Below are positions 8,345-16,193 of a DNA stretch of 64,000 nucleotides, piece by piece. Origin of the DNA: Paenibacillus helianthi (GTDB lineage Bacteria; Bacillota; Bacilli; Paenibacillales; Paenibacillaceae); assembly GCF_001909055.1 (NCBI RefSeq), contig NZ_LVWI01000081.1:1-64000 (forward strand). The letters run 5' to 3'. The stretch's first letter is position 1, and every line of letters begins with the position of its first letter. The notes beneath the pieces are model-generated. The model made no database searches. It was given only the letters and a program-made list of their open reading frames with translations, and was not told the origin of the DNA. A program made the position numbers and the translations under genes.

Positions 8345-9619
8345 TTATTCGGCAATCTGTGCAATTGCCGCTTCTACTGTGACCAGCTCTTCGCTTTGCT
8401 GCGACATATCTTTAAGCCGGAGCTTGCCGTCAGCAGCTTCGCTTTCTCCGATCAGTATAACGTAGCGGATGCCCTTCGTATTCGCTGCGGCCAGTGTTTT
8501 CTTCAGCTTGCGTTTACCGGTATCCACGGCAGTGCGGATGCCTGCAGCGCGAAGTGCTGCGGCGGCAGTCAACGCCTGCGGCATAACTTCCCCGATCGGT
8601 ATAACCAGTACCCCTGAAGCTTCTTCCCGGATAGGCCGTTCTCCCAGCAACGCCATAATCGACTCCATGCCGAAGGAGATGCCCACTGTAGGATATTCGA
8701 TGTCATCTCGTCCCACAAGCTTGCCAATAATAGAGTCATACCTTCCTCCACCGCCAAGACTGGAAGTATAGGCACCGGAAGCGTCGAAGATTTCATAAAC
8801 GGTACCCGTGTAGAACGACAGGCCGCGGGACAGAAAAGGATCGAAGACGCAGATCTCCGCAAGTCCGATTCCTGCGATCAGTTGCTGCAAGGCCAGCACC
8901 TCCAGCAGGCCTGGCTGTCCGTCTAGCTCATATTTTACCGCAAGCTCATCCAATGAAGGGGCATCCATGTCCAGCAGTTCTTTAAGCTTGCCTGTAGCAG
9001 CCGGAGTCAGTCCTTTCTCCATAAGCTCCGCAAGTACCCCGGTGCTGCCGATTTTGGCGAGCTTATCGAGTGTCAGCATCACGGACAGGTGATCTTCAAG
9101 CGGAACTCCAGTTGCTTCCAGTATCTCGCCAAGGAAGCGCCGGTTGTTCCATTTCAGGATGACAGGAATCTCTAGTCTGCGGAAGGCCTCCGCTGCGAGC
9201 TGCATCAGCTCTGCTTCTCCCTGCGGGCCGGCGATGCCCACCACATCGGCGTCGCATTGCAGGAATTCGCGCAATCGGCCTTTTTTGACCGGTCCATCCC
9301 GGAACACCTTGCCGATCTCATAGCGTTTATATGGGAACTCCATGCCCGGATTCAGGGCGATCACCTTGGCAAAGGGAATGGTCAGATCGTAGCGCAGCCC
9401 CAGCTGGCGGCCGCCCTGGTCGGTCAACTGATACATCTCGCGGAGAATCTCGTCACCTCCCGCATATTTGGAGGTCAGCAGCTCCAGCTCATTGAGCAGG
9501 GTTGTATCCATCGACTCAAAATCATACAGCTCAAACAGTTCGGTTAGCGTGGAGCGGACTTTTTGGCGGATGGACTGCTCCCGGCCGAAATAATCATAGG
9601 TACCTTTAACATTCTGCAT
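8345..9619 (-). CDS. hisS: histidyl-tRNA synthetase
   Basis: Class II synthetase that charges tRNA-His. 424 aa, full length. The N-terminal catalytic core has the motif 2 region GRQLGLRYDLTIPFAK (about 71-86), KRYEIGKVFRDG, and the histidine-A motif as GLSFYTGTVYEIF. The C-terminal ~95 residues form an anticodon-binding domain (VLVIPIGEVMPQA, KKTLAAANTKGIRYVILIG). It belongs to the shorter second HisS subtype found in some Firmicutes, so another hisS may exist elsewhere. AAGGAG precedes the ATG. Upstream lie a promoter, a His-rich leader ORF, competing hairpins and a terminator, implying attenuation. Confidence 0.93.
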   Translation of the reverse strand: MQNVKGTYDYFGREQSIRQKVRSTLTELFELYDFESMDTTLLNELELLTSKYAGGDEILREMYQLTDQGGRQLGLRYDLTIPFAKVIALNPGMEFPYKRYEIGKVFRDGPVKKGRLREFLQCDADVVGIAGPQGEAELMQLAAEAFRRLEIPVILKWNNRRFLGEILEATGVPLEDHLSVMLTLDKLAKIGSTGVLAELMEKGLTPAATGKLKELLDMDAPSLDELAVKYELDGQPGLLEVLALQQLIAGIGLAEICVFDPFLSRGLSFYTGTVYEIFDASGAYTSSLGGGGRYDSIIGKLVGRDDIEYPTVGISFGMESIMALLGERPIREEASGVLVIPIGEVMPQALTAAAALRAAGIRTAVDTGKRKLKKTLAAANTKGIRYVILIGESEAADGKLRLKDMSQQSEELVTVEAAIAQIAE

Positions 9620-9663
9620 GTTTAGCAGCTCCTTATTATTTTTTGTGTATTGCCCATTGTAAA

Positions 9664-9697
9664 CAAAAAACGCGCCGGACCTTTTGGTCCCGCGCGC
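9664..9697 (-). terminator. leader terminator (attenuator) upstream of hisS
   Basis: On the minus strand CGCGCGGGACC, AAAA loop, GGTCCGGCGCG forms a stem with 10 of 11 pairs, followed by TTTTTTG. It lies between the hisS promoter and the hisS ATG (9619), so it must be read through for hisS expression. No T-box GGGUGGNACCGCG element is seen. Confidence 0.85.
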
Positions 9698-9708
9698 TTG
9701 ATATGCGG

Positions 9709-9769
9709 CAGGGAGGCCAAACGCGAAAAGCGTCAGCCCTCCCTGAAAAATGTTCAGGAGTGCTAACGC
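9709..9769 (-). promoter_or_regulatory. two mutually exclusive hairpins in the hisS leader
   Basis: On the minus strand GCGTTAGC (9769-9762) can pair with GCTGACGC (9737-9730), with inner pairing CTCCTGA / TCAGGGAG. Alternatively CAGGGAGG (9745-9738) pairs with CCTCCCTG (9716-9709), with inner ACGC / GCGT. The two hairpins share 9730-9745 and cannot coexist. The first includes the stop of the leader ORF, so a ribosome stalled on the His codons would block it and favour the second. Confidence 0.65.
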
Positions 9770-9825
9770 TGCTTGTGATGATGAAGCTGATTCAGTATGA
9801 TGGTTATGCTATTCATGCGAATCAT
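9763..9825 (-). CDS. His-codon leader peptide of hisS
   Basis: ATG 9825 to TAG 9763 gives 20 residues ending NQLHHHKQR, with three consecutive His codons (CAT CAT CAC, 9783-9775). AAGGGA lies just upstream: it is 1 base from the first ATG and 10 from an in-frame ATG at 9816, so the 17-residue form starting MNSITIILNQ is the better candidate. The ORF lies between a good promoter and the leader hairpins of the histidyl-tRNA synthetase gene, the arrangement of classical amino-acid attenuators. The role is inferred from position and codon content. Confidence 0.7.
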   Translation of the reverse strand: MIRMNSITIILNQLHHHKQR

Positions 9826-9851
9826 GTCCCTTCAAGGCTGGATTACTGCAC

Positions 9852-9880
9852 ATTATATCGAATAATAACTTCAATAACAA
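9852..9880 (-). promoter_or_regulatory. sigma-A promoter of hisS
   Basis: On the minus strand TTGTTA (9880-9875), 17 bases, TATAAT (9857-9852). Transcription would begin near 9845, giving a leader of about 225 nt before the hisS start. The element overlaps the ribosome binding region of the divergent HD-domain gene. Confidence 0.75.
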
Positions 9881-9893
9881 GGGAGAATCATTT

Positions 9894-10556
9894 ATGGAGG
9901 ATACACAAATCATTGCCGAGGCCGAGAACTTTGCCAAAGAGCAGCTGGGACAGGATAAAACCGGCCATGACTGGTTCCACACGGACCGTGTGCGCAACAC
10001 GGCGGCGCTGATCGCGGAGATGGAGAATGCGGATGTGTTTATCTGCACAGTAGCCGCGCTGCTGCATGATGTGGCGGATGAGAAGCTGAACCCGTCCAAA
10101 GAAGCGGGCCTAAATAAAGTACATAACTGGTTGAAGAAGCATTTGAACGATGAGGAACAGAGCGGGCACATCATGCAGATTATTGAAACGATGTCCTTCA
10201 GCGGCGGCGGAGGCGAACCCATGTCCACACTCGAAGGACAGGTAGTACAGGATGCAGACCGGCTGGATGCACTGGGTGCCATCGGGATTACACGGGTGAT
10301 GGTTTTTTCAGGGGCTAAAGGCCGCCCGGTCTATGATCCGGAGATTCCTCCGCGTGATGAGTCTCTCCAGAAGGAGTACCGCGACTATTCCAAAGGTACG
10401 GCGGTCAATCATTTCTACGAAAAGCTGCTGAAATTGAAGGATTTGATGAATACTGCCTACGGACGCAAGCTGGCGGAGGAACGGCATGGGTTCATGCTGA
10501 GCTTTTTAGAGCAATTTTATAAGGAATGGAATCAAGGGGGCCAGAAGCTGTTATAA
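9894..10556 (+). CDS. HD-domain phosphohydrolase, YedJ-like
   Basis: 220-aa soluble protein of the HD superfamily of metal-dependent phosphohydrolases. The ordered ligands are visible: H in GHDWFHTDRV (about residue 23), the HD pair in ALLHDVADEKL (about residue 60), and a distal Asp in VVQDADRLDALGAIG. The C-terminal FMLSFLEQFYKEW is typical of the YedJ/YpgQ group, which hydrolyses nucleotide-type substrates. The exact substrate is unknown. AAGGGAG precedes the ATG. It is divergent from hisS and 36 bases upstream of the helicase gene, so probably co-transcribed with it. Confidence 0.85.
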   Translation: MEDTQIIAEAENFAKEQLGQDKTGHDWFHTDRVRNTAALIAEMENADVFICTVAALLHDVADEKLNPSKEAGLNKVHNWLKKHLNDEEQSGHIMQIIETMSFSGGGGEPMSTLEGQVVQDADRLDALGAIGITRVMVFSGAKGRPVYDPEIPPRDESLQKEYRDYSKGTAVNHFYEKLLKLKDLMNTAYGRKLAEERHGFMLSFLEQFYKEWNQGGQKLL

Positions 10557-10592
10557 TAATAGAATGCACAATATGGAAGGAATAACAACTAC

Positions 10593-12038
10593 ATGAGTGA
10601 ATTGCAATTTAGAGATTATGGTTTGAATGAAGAGATTATCCGCGCGCTGGACGTACTGAACTATCTGGAGCCGACTGAGGTCCAGAGTAAGGTCATTCCT
10701 GTAGCCCTGAAAGGTCAGGATTTGATTGTTAAATCACAGACCGGCAGCGGCAAAACCGCATCGTTCGGCATCCCGCTCTGCGAGCTGGTGGATTGGGCGG
10801 AGAACAAGCCCCAGGCTCTGGTGCTGACGCCGACGCGCGAGCTGGCAGCACAGGTCAAAGAGGATATCACCAATATTGGCCGCTTCAAGCGGATCAAGGC
10901 GGTCGCATTGTTTGGCAAGCAGCCCTTTGCGCCGCAGAAGATTGAACTTACGCAAAAAACACATGTCGTCGTAGGCACTCCGGGACGGGTGTTTGACCAT
11001 ATCGAGCGCGGTACGCTGCCGCTGAACCGGATTAAATATCTGGTGATCGATGAAGCGGATGAGATGCTGAGCATGGGCTTTATTGAGCAGATCGAGCAGA
11101 TTATCCAGAAGCTGCCCCGTGATCGCGTTACAATGTTATTTTCCGCCACATTGCCGGATGCAGTGAAGAACCTGTGCCGTAAATATATGACGGAGCCGGT
11201 GGACATTGAGATTGAAGCCAGCGGCATCACGACAGCGACGATTGAGCATGCACTGATTGAAGTGAGACAAGCTGCGAAGTTTGGCCTCTTATGCGACTTG
11301 CTTACGGTGGAGAACCCGGACAGCTGCATTATTTTTTGCCGGACACAGGATCAGGTGAACGCGCTGTTCCGGGGGATGGCCGATCTGGAGTACCCGGTGG
11401 ACAAAATTCACGGAGGCATGATGCAGGACGAGCGCTTTGAGGTGATGAACGCTTTTAAACGGGGCCAGTTCCGCTATCTGATCGCTACTGACGTAGCCGC
11501 ACGCGGCATTGATATTGAGAACATCACCCATGTGATCAACTACGATATTCCGATGGAAAAAGAGAGCTACGTACACCGTACCGGACGCACCGCACGTGCA
11601 GGCAAAAGCGGCAAAGCCATCACCCTCGCTACACCGAACGAGCACAAATGGGTGAAAGACATTGAGAGCTATATCGGCTTCAGCCTGCCGGTGATGAAAG
11701 CTCCTTCGGAGGATGCCGTGGCTTATGCCAAGCCTGCTTTTGACGAGAAGCTGGGCAAACAGCAGGTCCGCAAGAAGGGCAAAACTGAGGTCATGAACCA
11801 GGACATCATGAAGCTCTATTTCAACGGAGGCAAGAAAAAGAAGCTGAGAGCTGTTGATTTCGTCGGCACCATTGCCAAGCTGGAAGGGATCACCGCTGAA
11901 GACATCGGGATCATCACGATCCAGGATAATGTTACCTACGTGGATATTCTGAACGGCAAAGGGTCGCTGGTATTGCAGGCGATGAAGGACACAACAGTGA
12001 AGGGCAAGCTGCTGAAGGTGCATCTTGCGAAGAAGTAG
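10593..12038 (+). CDS. dbpA: DEAD-box ATP-dependent RNA helicase, DbpA/YxiN type
   Basis: 481-aa RNA helicase with Q motif [14 protein letters not shown], Walker [29 protein letters not shown] (VIDEADEML), SAT, and the second-domain motifs [20 protein letters not shown] and [10 protein letters not shown]. The last ~75 residues ([20 protein letters not shown] onward) are the DbpA RNA-binding domain, which in B. subtilis YxiN and E. coli DbpA recognises hairpin 92 of 23S rRNA. A role in 50S subunit assembly is inferred from that domain. Confidence 0.95.
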   Translation: MSELQFRDYGLNEEIIRALDVLNYLEPTEVQSKVIPVALKGQDLIVKSQTGSGKTASFGIPLCELVDWAENKPQALVLTPTRELAAQVKEDITNIGRFKRIKAVALFGKQPFAPQKIELTQKTHVVVGTPGRVFDHIERGTLPLNRIKYLVIDEADEMLSMGFIEQIEQIIQKLPRDRVTMLFSATLPDAVKNLCRKYMTEPVDIEIEASGITTATIEHALIEVRQAAKFGLLCDLLTVENPDSCIIFCRTQDQVNALFRGMADLEYPVDKIHGGMMQDERFEVMNAFKRGQFRYLIATDVAARGIDIENITHVINYDIPMEKESYVHRTGRTARAGKSGKAITLATPNEHKWVKDIESYIGFSLPVMKAPSEDAVAYAKPAFDEKLGKQQVRKKGKTEVMNQDIMKLYFNGGKKKKLRAVDFVGTIAKLEGITAEDIGIITIQDNVTYVDILNGKGSLVLQAMKDTTVKGKLLKVHLAKK

Positions 12039-12161
12039 AGCAGCTGGCAATCCGTTAAGTAGCTACCCAATGTATACAGTTGATGTCCGTATGGACGTAG
12101 ATGTGTAAGCTAACAGATATCACCGGTAATTACGCAGAACCATTAATATATTGCCGTATGA

Positions 12162-12208
12162 AAAAGCCTCCGCATAGCCTTATGGGCAAAGCGGAGGCTT
12201 CGTTTTAT
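12162..12208. terminator. bidirectional terminator after dbpA
   Basis: AAGCCTCCGC (12164-12173) pairs with GCGGAGGCTT (12191-12200). A run of A lies before and CGTTTTATTT after, so it can serve both strands. Confidence 0.85.
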
Positions 12209-12440
12209 TTCAATGAACTTGAGAAGGCATAGCGATATTTGAGGAATCGCATGGAATAATAAGGCTTTCCTCATGTATGAGCCTGACATGCTCAAGTTCA
12301 CGTTCTGTTCTGTATTCCCGTAGATGTGGGTCCGTTTACTTAATCAAACTAAGGACCTGCACCCCCCGCCCCCCGGAAAGCCCCTCGAAACTCTTAAAGT
12401 GAATCTCACGTATTCAAGCCTCCCGTCCTAGTAACGGAGA
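12209..12440. other. intergenic DNA without recognised features
   Basis: No ORF with a ribosome binding site, tRNA or clear hairpin was seen here. A C-rich run (about 12361-12385) is the only compositional oddity. Confidence 0.5.
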
Positions 12441-12444
12441 AATA

Positions 12445-12628
12445 GATGGAAAAAGTAAACTTAATATGTTGAAAATAAACTTTTTTGGACTTTTATGTGG
12501 AAAAAGTAGACCTGTTTTAACCAAATACCCGGCAAGAGGGTTCAACAGGCGAATTAATGATCCTTTTTCCACCTAGCATGCTGAAGTGCATGTATACCTC
12601 AGAATTAGTGATCCTTTTTCCACCTAGC
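12445..12628. repeat. 51-bp-period GGAAAAAG repeat cluster, two pairs in inverted orientation
   Basis: GGAAAAAG occurs on the plus strand at 12448 and 12499, and its complement CTTTTTCC ends at 12570 and 12621; each pair is exactly 51 bases apart. The two minus-strand copies extend to GCTAGGTGGAAAAAGGATCA followed by YTAATTC. The inner plus and minus copies face each other with CTGTT-AACC / GGTT-AACAG pairing, so the cluster can fold into a large hairpin. The same period recurs at 62.6 kb. Confidence 0.7.
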
Positions 12629-12737
12629 TATTAGCCGCGTACTTGGTTTCCAGTAAATTAGACTTTCCCTCGTGCTCAGCATGCTCCAGTAAATCAATGT
12701 TTCTGTTACTACTTAGCAGCTGCCGCAGATTGAAGGT

Positions 12738-14999
12738 TTAGTGAGCTTCCTCATACGCCCGGATCTCGATTAGCTCCGCGTGCCGGCTTCCGTTGGTTGC
12801 GTCTATGAGGACTCTTATACGCTGTGCCTGCACAGGTTCCGGCAACAGATGGATTACTTTGCGTTTGCGGTTGCCGGTGCCGCCAGCAATCTCCGTCCAC
12901 TGTCCGCCAGCACCCTGGGCTTCCACCCGGTAATCACGGACCAGCTCGGGGATGACCGTAAAAGGGGTGCGGTGATGGTGCAGATTCACCAGATCTTCGT
13001 TCACATCATCGTTGAAGGTCAGATGAATCTCGGCAATACTCTGCTCTGTATCCCATTCCAGCTGCAGCCATTCCGGCTTACCGGCCGTGATCGGCTCCGA
13101 CATCCACTGCTGCGGACCGCCGAACGGGCGGTGATAGCCGTTCACCGCTTTGTCCGCCGCGAACGCCGCCGTCGGTGAGCTGATCCGGAAGCAGAACGGC
13201 CGCCTGGCCTGGCCCTTCATCTTCCAGAGGACGATGAGCTGATCCGTCGAGTGGTCCTCCAGATCCTTCGAGATCTGCGGGTGCTCATCCTTGAAGAAGA
13301 CCAGCACGCCGCTGTGCGGCTCCAGCGAATGATGAAGGCTGACCGCAGGGTTCGCCTTGATGATTACAAAAGCGTTCTGCGGCACCTCCGGCTGCCACTG
13401 CAGATCGAAGGCAACCCACTGCCGCCGCCCGGTTCCGGCAGGTGCCGTTGCCCGTGCCCGCAAGGTATGCGGCACGTAATTCTCCCCGCGGCCGGTGTCC
13501 CACAGCTCGGCTGTCACTTCCGCTGCCTGCTCCGCGTCCAGCAGCAGCTCAAAGCCGTGGATTCCCGGGTCTGCCGGGAATAGCACGGCAACATCGCTGC
13601 GCAGCGGCCAGGCTTCGCCCGGCTGCGTCAGCCCGAGCGCGCAGCGCGCGCTAGAGGCGCTTACCCGCGCCTTCCGGGCCAGATCTGCTTCATCGCTGCT
13701 CTGCAGGCCGATGATCGAAGCGTCCTGCCGCAGCAGCGTCTGCCGCAGCTCCGGCAGGTGCCGCGCTTGCAGCTCGCGCGGCGTAAGGCCTAGGAGGCTG
13801 GCGAGCGCCGCCCCGGTGCCGGCGGCTTCGCCGATGACGGCGCAAGTTGCCATCACCCGCGTCGTGCCGAAGGCGACATGGGTGGCGCTGATATTGCGCC
13901 CGGCCATGAGCATATTCCGCACATTTACGGAATACAGGGATCGGAAGGGGATGTGGTACACCCCGTCCGCATGCATATGCTTTGAGCCGCTGGCATCGGC
14001 GTACATCCCCTGCGGGGGATGGAGGTCGATCGACCAGCCGCCAAAGGCCACCCCATCCGCGAACCCGCGCTGGGCGATAATATCATTCTGGTTCAGCACG
14101 TAGTCGCCGGTGAACCTCCGGTATTCACGTTTGCCGGGCAGGGAGCCGACCCATTCCAGCGTCATGTTCTCCGCGCCGAACTTGCCGGAATTTTTGATAT
14201 AGTCCCAAATGCCGTAGATGACCGACCACAGCTCGTCACGGATCATTTCATTGTCATGCACCGTGTCGTGCTCGCCGCCCCACTCAATCCACCAGTAGTG
14301 GCAGCCGGAGTCGCCGCTTTTAATAACCCGGCGGAGCGGAATCGTGGTCTCCGAGATATCCTTGGCAAAGGAAGGCGGAACAAAGTTTACCGGTACCCCC
14401 GTATCCTTCGTATAAAAGAGAATGGTACTGCCAAGCGTAATCCCGTCCGCAATTTCAGGAGCCCACTCCTCGCCGTATTCACTGCGTGCTTCCCGGCCGA
14501 GGGCGAATGTGGCCCCGGCCAGAAAGCCGATCAATCCATCGCCTGTACAGTCCAGATACAGGCTGCTCTTGAACGTGATCCGCCGCTCCGAGGCCATCAT
14601 CCAGCCCACCACGGCGGTGATCGTCCGGTCATGCTCCGGGCCTTCAGCCATTACCTCATGAATATCTGTATTTAGATAGAGTGAAATATTCGCTTCAGCT
14701 TTGACGGCCTCCAGCACAACCAAATCCCATACATAAGGATTGCCTTCGGGGTTCCGGTACTGGTTCTCGATGAACAGCTCGCCCATAATACCGGTTTCGC
14801 GTGCATATCGGTTCGTACCATGTGCAGTTGCTCCGCAGACCCAGACACGCACCTCACTGCTGGAGTTGCCACCGAGCACGGGGCGGTTCTGCACCAGCGC
14901 CACTTTTTGCCCCAGTCGGGCTGCTGCGATGGCTGCACATACCCCGGCCAATCCGCCCCCGATTACCGTAATGTCATTGTTCACTAGCTCCTGCTTCAT
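12738..14999 (-). CDS. FAD-dependent oxidoreductase with C-terminal discoidin-like region
   Basis: 753 aa. The N-terminus carries a Rossmann dinucleotide fold with GGGLAGVCAAIAAARLG (about 14-30) and VLGGNSSSEVR, followed by family features such as YLDCTGDG and AGRNISATHVAFG typical of the FAD_oxidored (PF12831) group. Residues from about 600 to the end (AEIHLTFNDDVNEDL, RVEAQGAGGQWTE, AQRIRVLIDATNG) resemble a coagulation factor 5/8-type carbohydrate-binding fold. There is no signal peptide, so it is cytoplasmic. It is divergent from an AraC regulator that probably controls it. A sugar-related substrate is inferred but not identified. Codons are markedly G+C-rich. Confidence 0.85.
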   Translation of the reverse strand: MKQELVNNDITVIGGGLAGVCAAIAAARLGQKVALVQNRPVLGGNSSSEVRVWVCGATAHGTNRYARETGIMGELFIENQYRNPEGNPYVWDLVVLEAVKAEANISLYLNTDIHEVMAEGPEHDRTITAVVGWMMASERRITFKSSLYLDCTGDGLIGFLAGATFALGREARSEYGEEWAPEIADGITLGSTILFYTKDTGVPVNFVPPSFAKDISETTIPLRRVIKSGDSGCHYWWIEWGGEHDTVHDNEMIRDELWSVIYGIWDYIKNSGKFGAENMTLEWVGSLPGKREYRRFTGDYVLNQNDIIAQRGFADGVAFGGWSIDLHPPQGMYADASGSKHMHADGVYHIPFRSLYSVNVRNMLMAGRNISATHVAFGTTRVMATCAVIGEAAGTGAALASLLGLTPRELQARHLPELRQTLLRQDASIIGLQSSDEADLARKARVSASSARCALGLTQPGEAWPLRSDVAVLFPADPGIHGFELLLDAEQAAEVTAELWDTGRGENYVPHTLRARATAPAGTGRRQWVAFDLQWQPEVPQNAFVIIKANPAVSLHHSLEPHSGVLVFFKDEHPQISKDLEDHSTDQLIVLWKMKGQARRPFCFRISSPTAAFAADKAVNGYHRPFGGPQQWMSEPITAGKPEWLQLEWDTEQSIAEIHLTFNDDVNEDLVNLHHHRTPFTVIPELVRDYRVEAQGAGGQWTEIAGGTGNRKRKVIHLLPEPVQAQRIRVLIDATNGSRHAELIEIRAYEEAH

Positions 15000-15129
15000 C
15001 CCTACAGCACCTCATATCGGTTGATGTTTGAACATATCTATAGTTTCATAATGAAGCTGCCACTTTACTTTTTAAATGCATGTATTTATCATTTAGCATA
15101 TACTTTATTTCAGAGCGGGGAGGCGGGGC

Positions 15130-15882
15130 ATGGAACTGTTGGACCATATCTACTGGAGGCAGAAGAGGGAGTTTGCGCTGCCGTGGGACCGCTATGTAGC
15201 ATGGGTGGTTTTTGCTGTTGAAGAGGGTGTGTTCCGCTTTGAGATTGGCGGGCACTCGGGGGAAGCGGGATTTGCAGATCTAGTGGTCTGTCCGCCGGGA
15301 GTCCCCTTCGTTCGGGAAACGGTCACGCCCCTGACCTTTCATTATATCCAGTTCACTGCGGATGCCGGATGCCGGCTTCCTCCGGGTCTGCTTCATTTGA
15401 ATGACACGAAACGGCTGAGCTCCACTTATGCCTATCTGCGCCAGCTTGCCGAGGACAGCAGCCCTGAGTCGTTGGGATGGAAAACGCACCTCGTTGCGGA
15501 TTTGTGGCAGCTGTACCACATGGAGAGCAGAGAGGCCGCAGGGGTGGGCAAATTTACGGAAGATGCCCTGATGGCGGATGCGGCAGCGGCCATCACCGCA
15601 CAGGCCTGGGAACCGTTAAGTCTGCTGGACACCGCGCGGAGCCTGGGACTAAGTCCTGTGCAGCTGACTAGGCGGTTCCGTGAAGCATTCGGGGAGACGC
15701 CATCCTCGTACCTGAAATCCATACGTCTAAGCAAAGCACGCACGCTGCTGAAGGACAGTGAGCTAACCCTGGCACAGATCGCCGAACGCTGCGGCTATGA
15801 GAACGGATTTTATTTAAGCAGAGTGTTTACGAACGCCTCTGGAATGAGTCCGGCAGAGTACCGGAAGCGGCACAGGGTATAG
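15130..15882 (+). CDS. AraC-family transcriptional regulator
   Basis: 250 aa with an N-terminal cupin-like ligand-binding half (about 1-130, with DLVVCPPGVPF and TFHYIQFTADAG) and a C-terminal double HTH (LSLLDTARSLGLSPVQLTRR; LTLAQIAERCGYENGFYLSR; FTNASGMSPAEYRKRH). GGGGAGGCGGGG immediately precedes the ATG. It is divergent from the FAD oxidoreductase gene across a ~130-bp AT-rich gap, the usual layout for a regulator and its target. The ligand is unknown. Confidence 0.9.
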   Translation: MELLDHIYWRQKREFALPWDRYVAWVVFAVEEGVFRFEIGGHSGEAGFADLVVCPPGVPFVRETVTPLTFHYIQFTADAGCRLPPGLLHLNDTKRLSSTYAYLRQLAEDSSPESLGWKTHLVADLWQLYHMESREAAGVGKFTEDALMADAAAAITAQAWEPLSLLDTARSLGLSPVQLTRRFREAFGETPSSYLKSIRLSKARTLLKDSELTLAQIAERCGYENGFYLSRVFTNASGMSPAEYRKRHRV

Positions 15883-15998
15883 CGGAGAGGCCAGAAGGTG
15901 ACTTTTTCGGCTGCAAAACCTTGGGGAATACCGTAGATTTCAAAAAAAAGTAATCGGGTCGGGCCGGGTCTGGAGCTATAAACTGCTGTACCTGCTGC

Positions 15999-16120
15999 CG
16001 CGCTACGCATCTCATTATTCGGGCGTAGCGCCCATAAGCTGTTTAAGACTTATATGATATTACACCACAAAAAACCTTCCGTATCCGCCTTTATGCTGAG
16101 GCGTCTCGCGGAAGGTTTTG
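15999..16120. terminator. hairpins between the AraC gene and the ABC exporter gene
   Basis: A first stem GCGCTACGC (16000-16008) / GCGTAGCGC (16023-16031) has no T-run. A second, AAAACCTTCCG / CGGAAGGTTTT (about 16070-16119), with an inner CGCCT / AGGCG, has A and T tracts on both sides and should terminate transcription from both directions. The remaining bases of 15883-16193 hold no gene. Confidence 0.75.
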
Positions 16121-16193
16121 CTTGTTCAGCATGCTCATGAAGAGCTGGAGATAGACATTCTGTAAGGACGTTTGACTTTATGAAGTCTTTCGC

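Noticed and set aside
9643-9900. T-box riboswitch upstream of hisS
   Set aside because: The terminator resembles those of T-boxes, but the conserved antiterminator sequence (GGGUGGNACCGCG) and a stem I with a specifier loop are not found; the His-codon ORF explains the region better.
13495-14675. Long plus-strand ORFs opposite the FAD oxidoreductase
   Set aside because: They are open because of the high G+C codon bias of the minus-strand gene; their translations are low-complexity and carry no motif.
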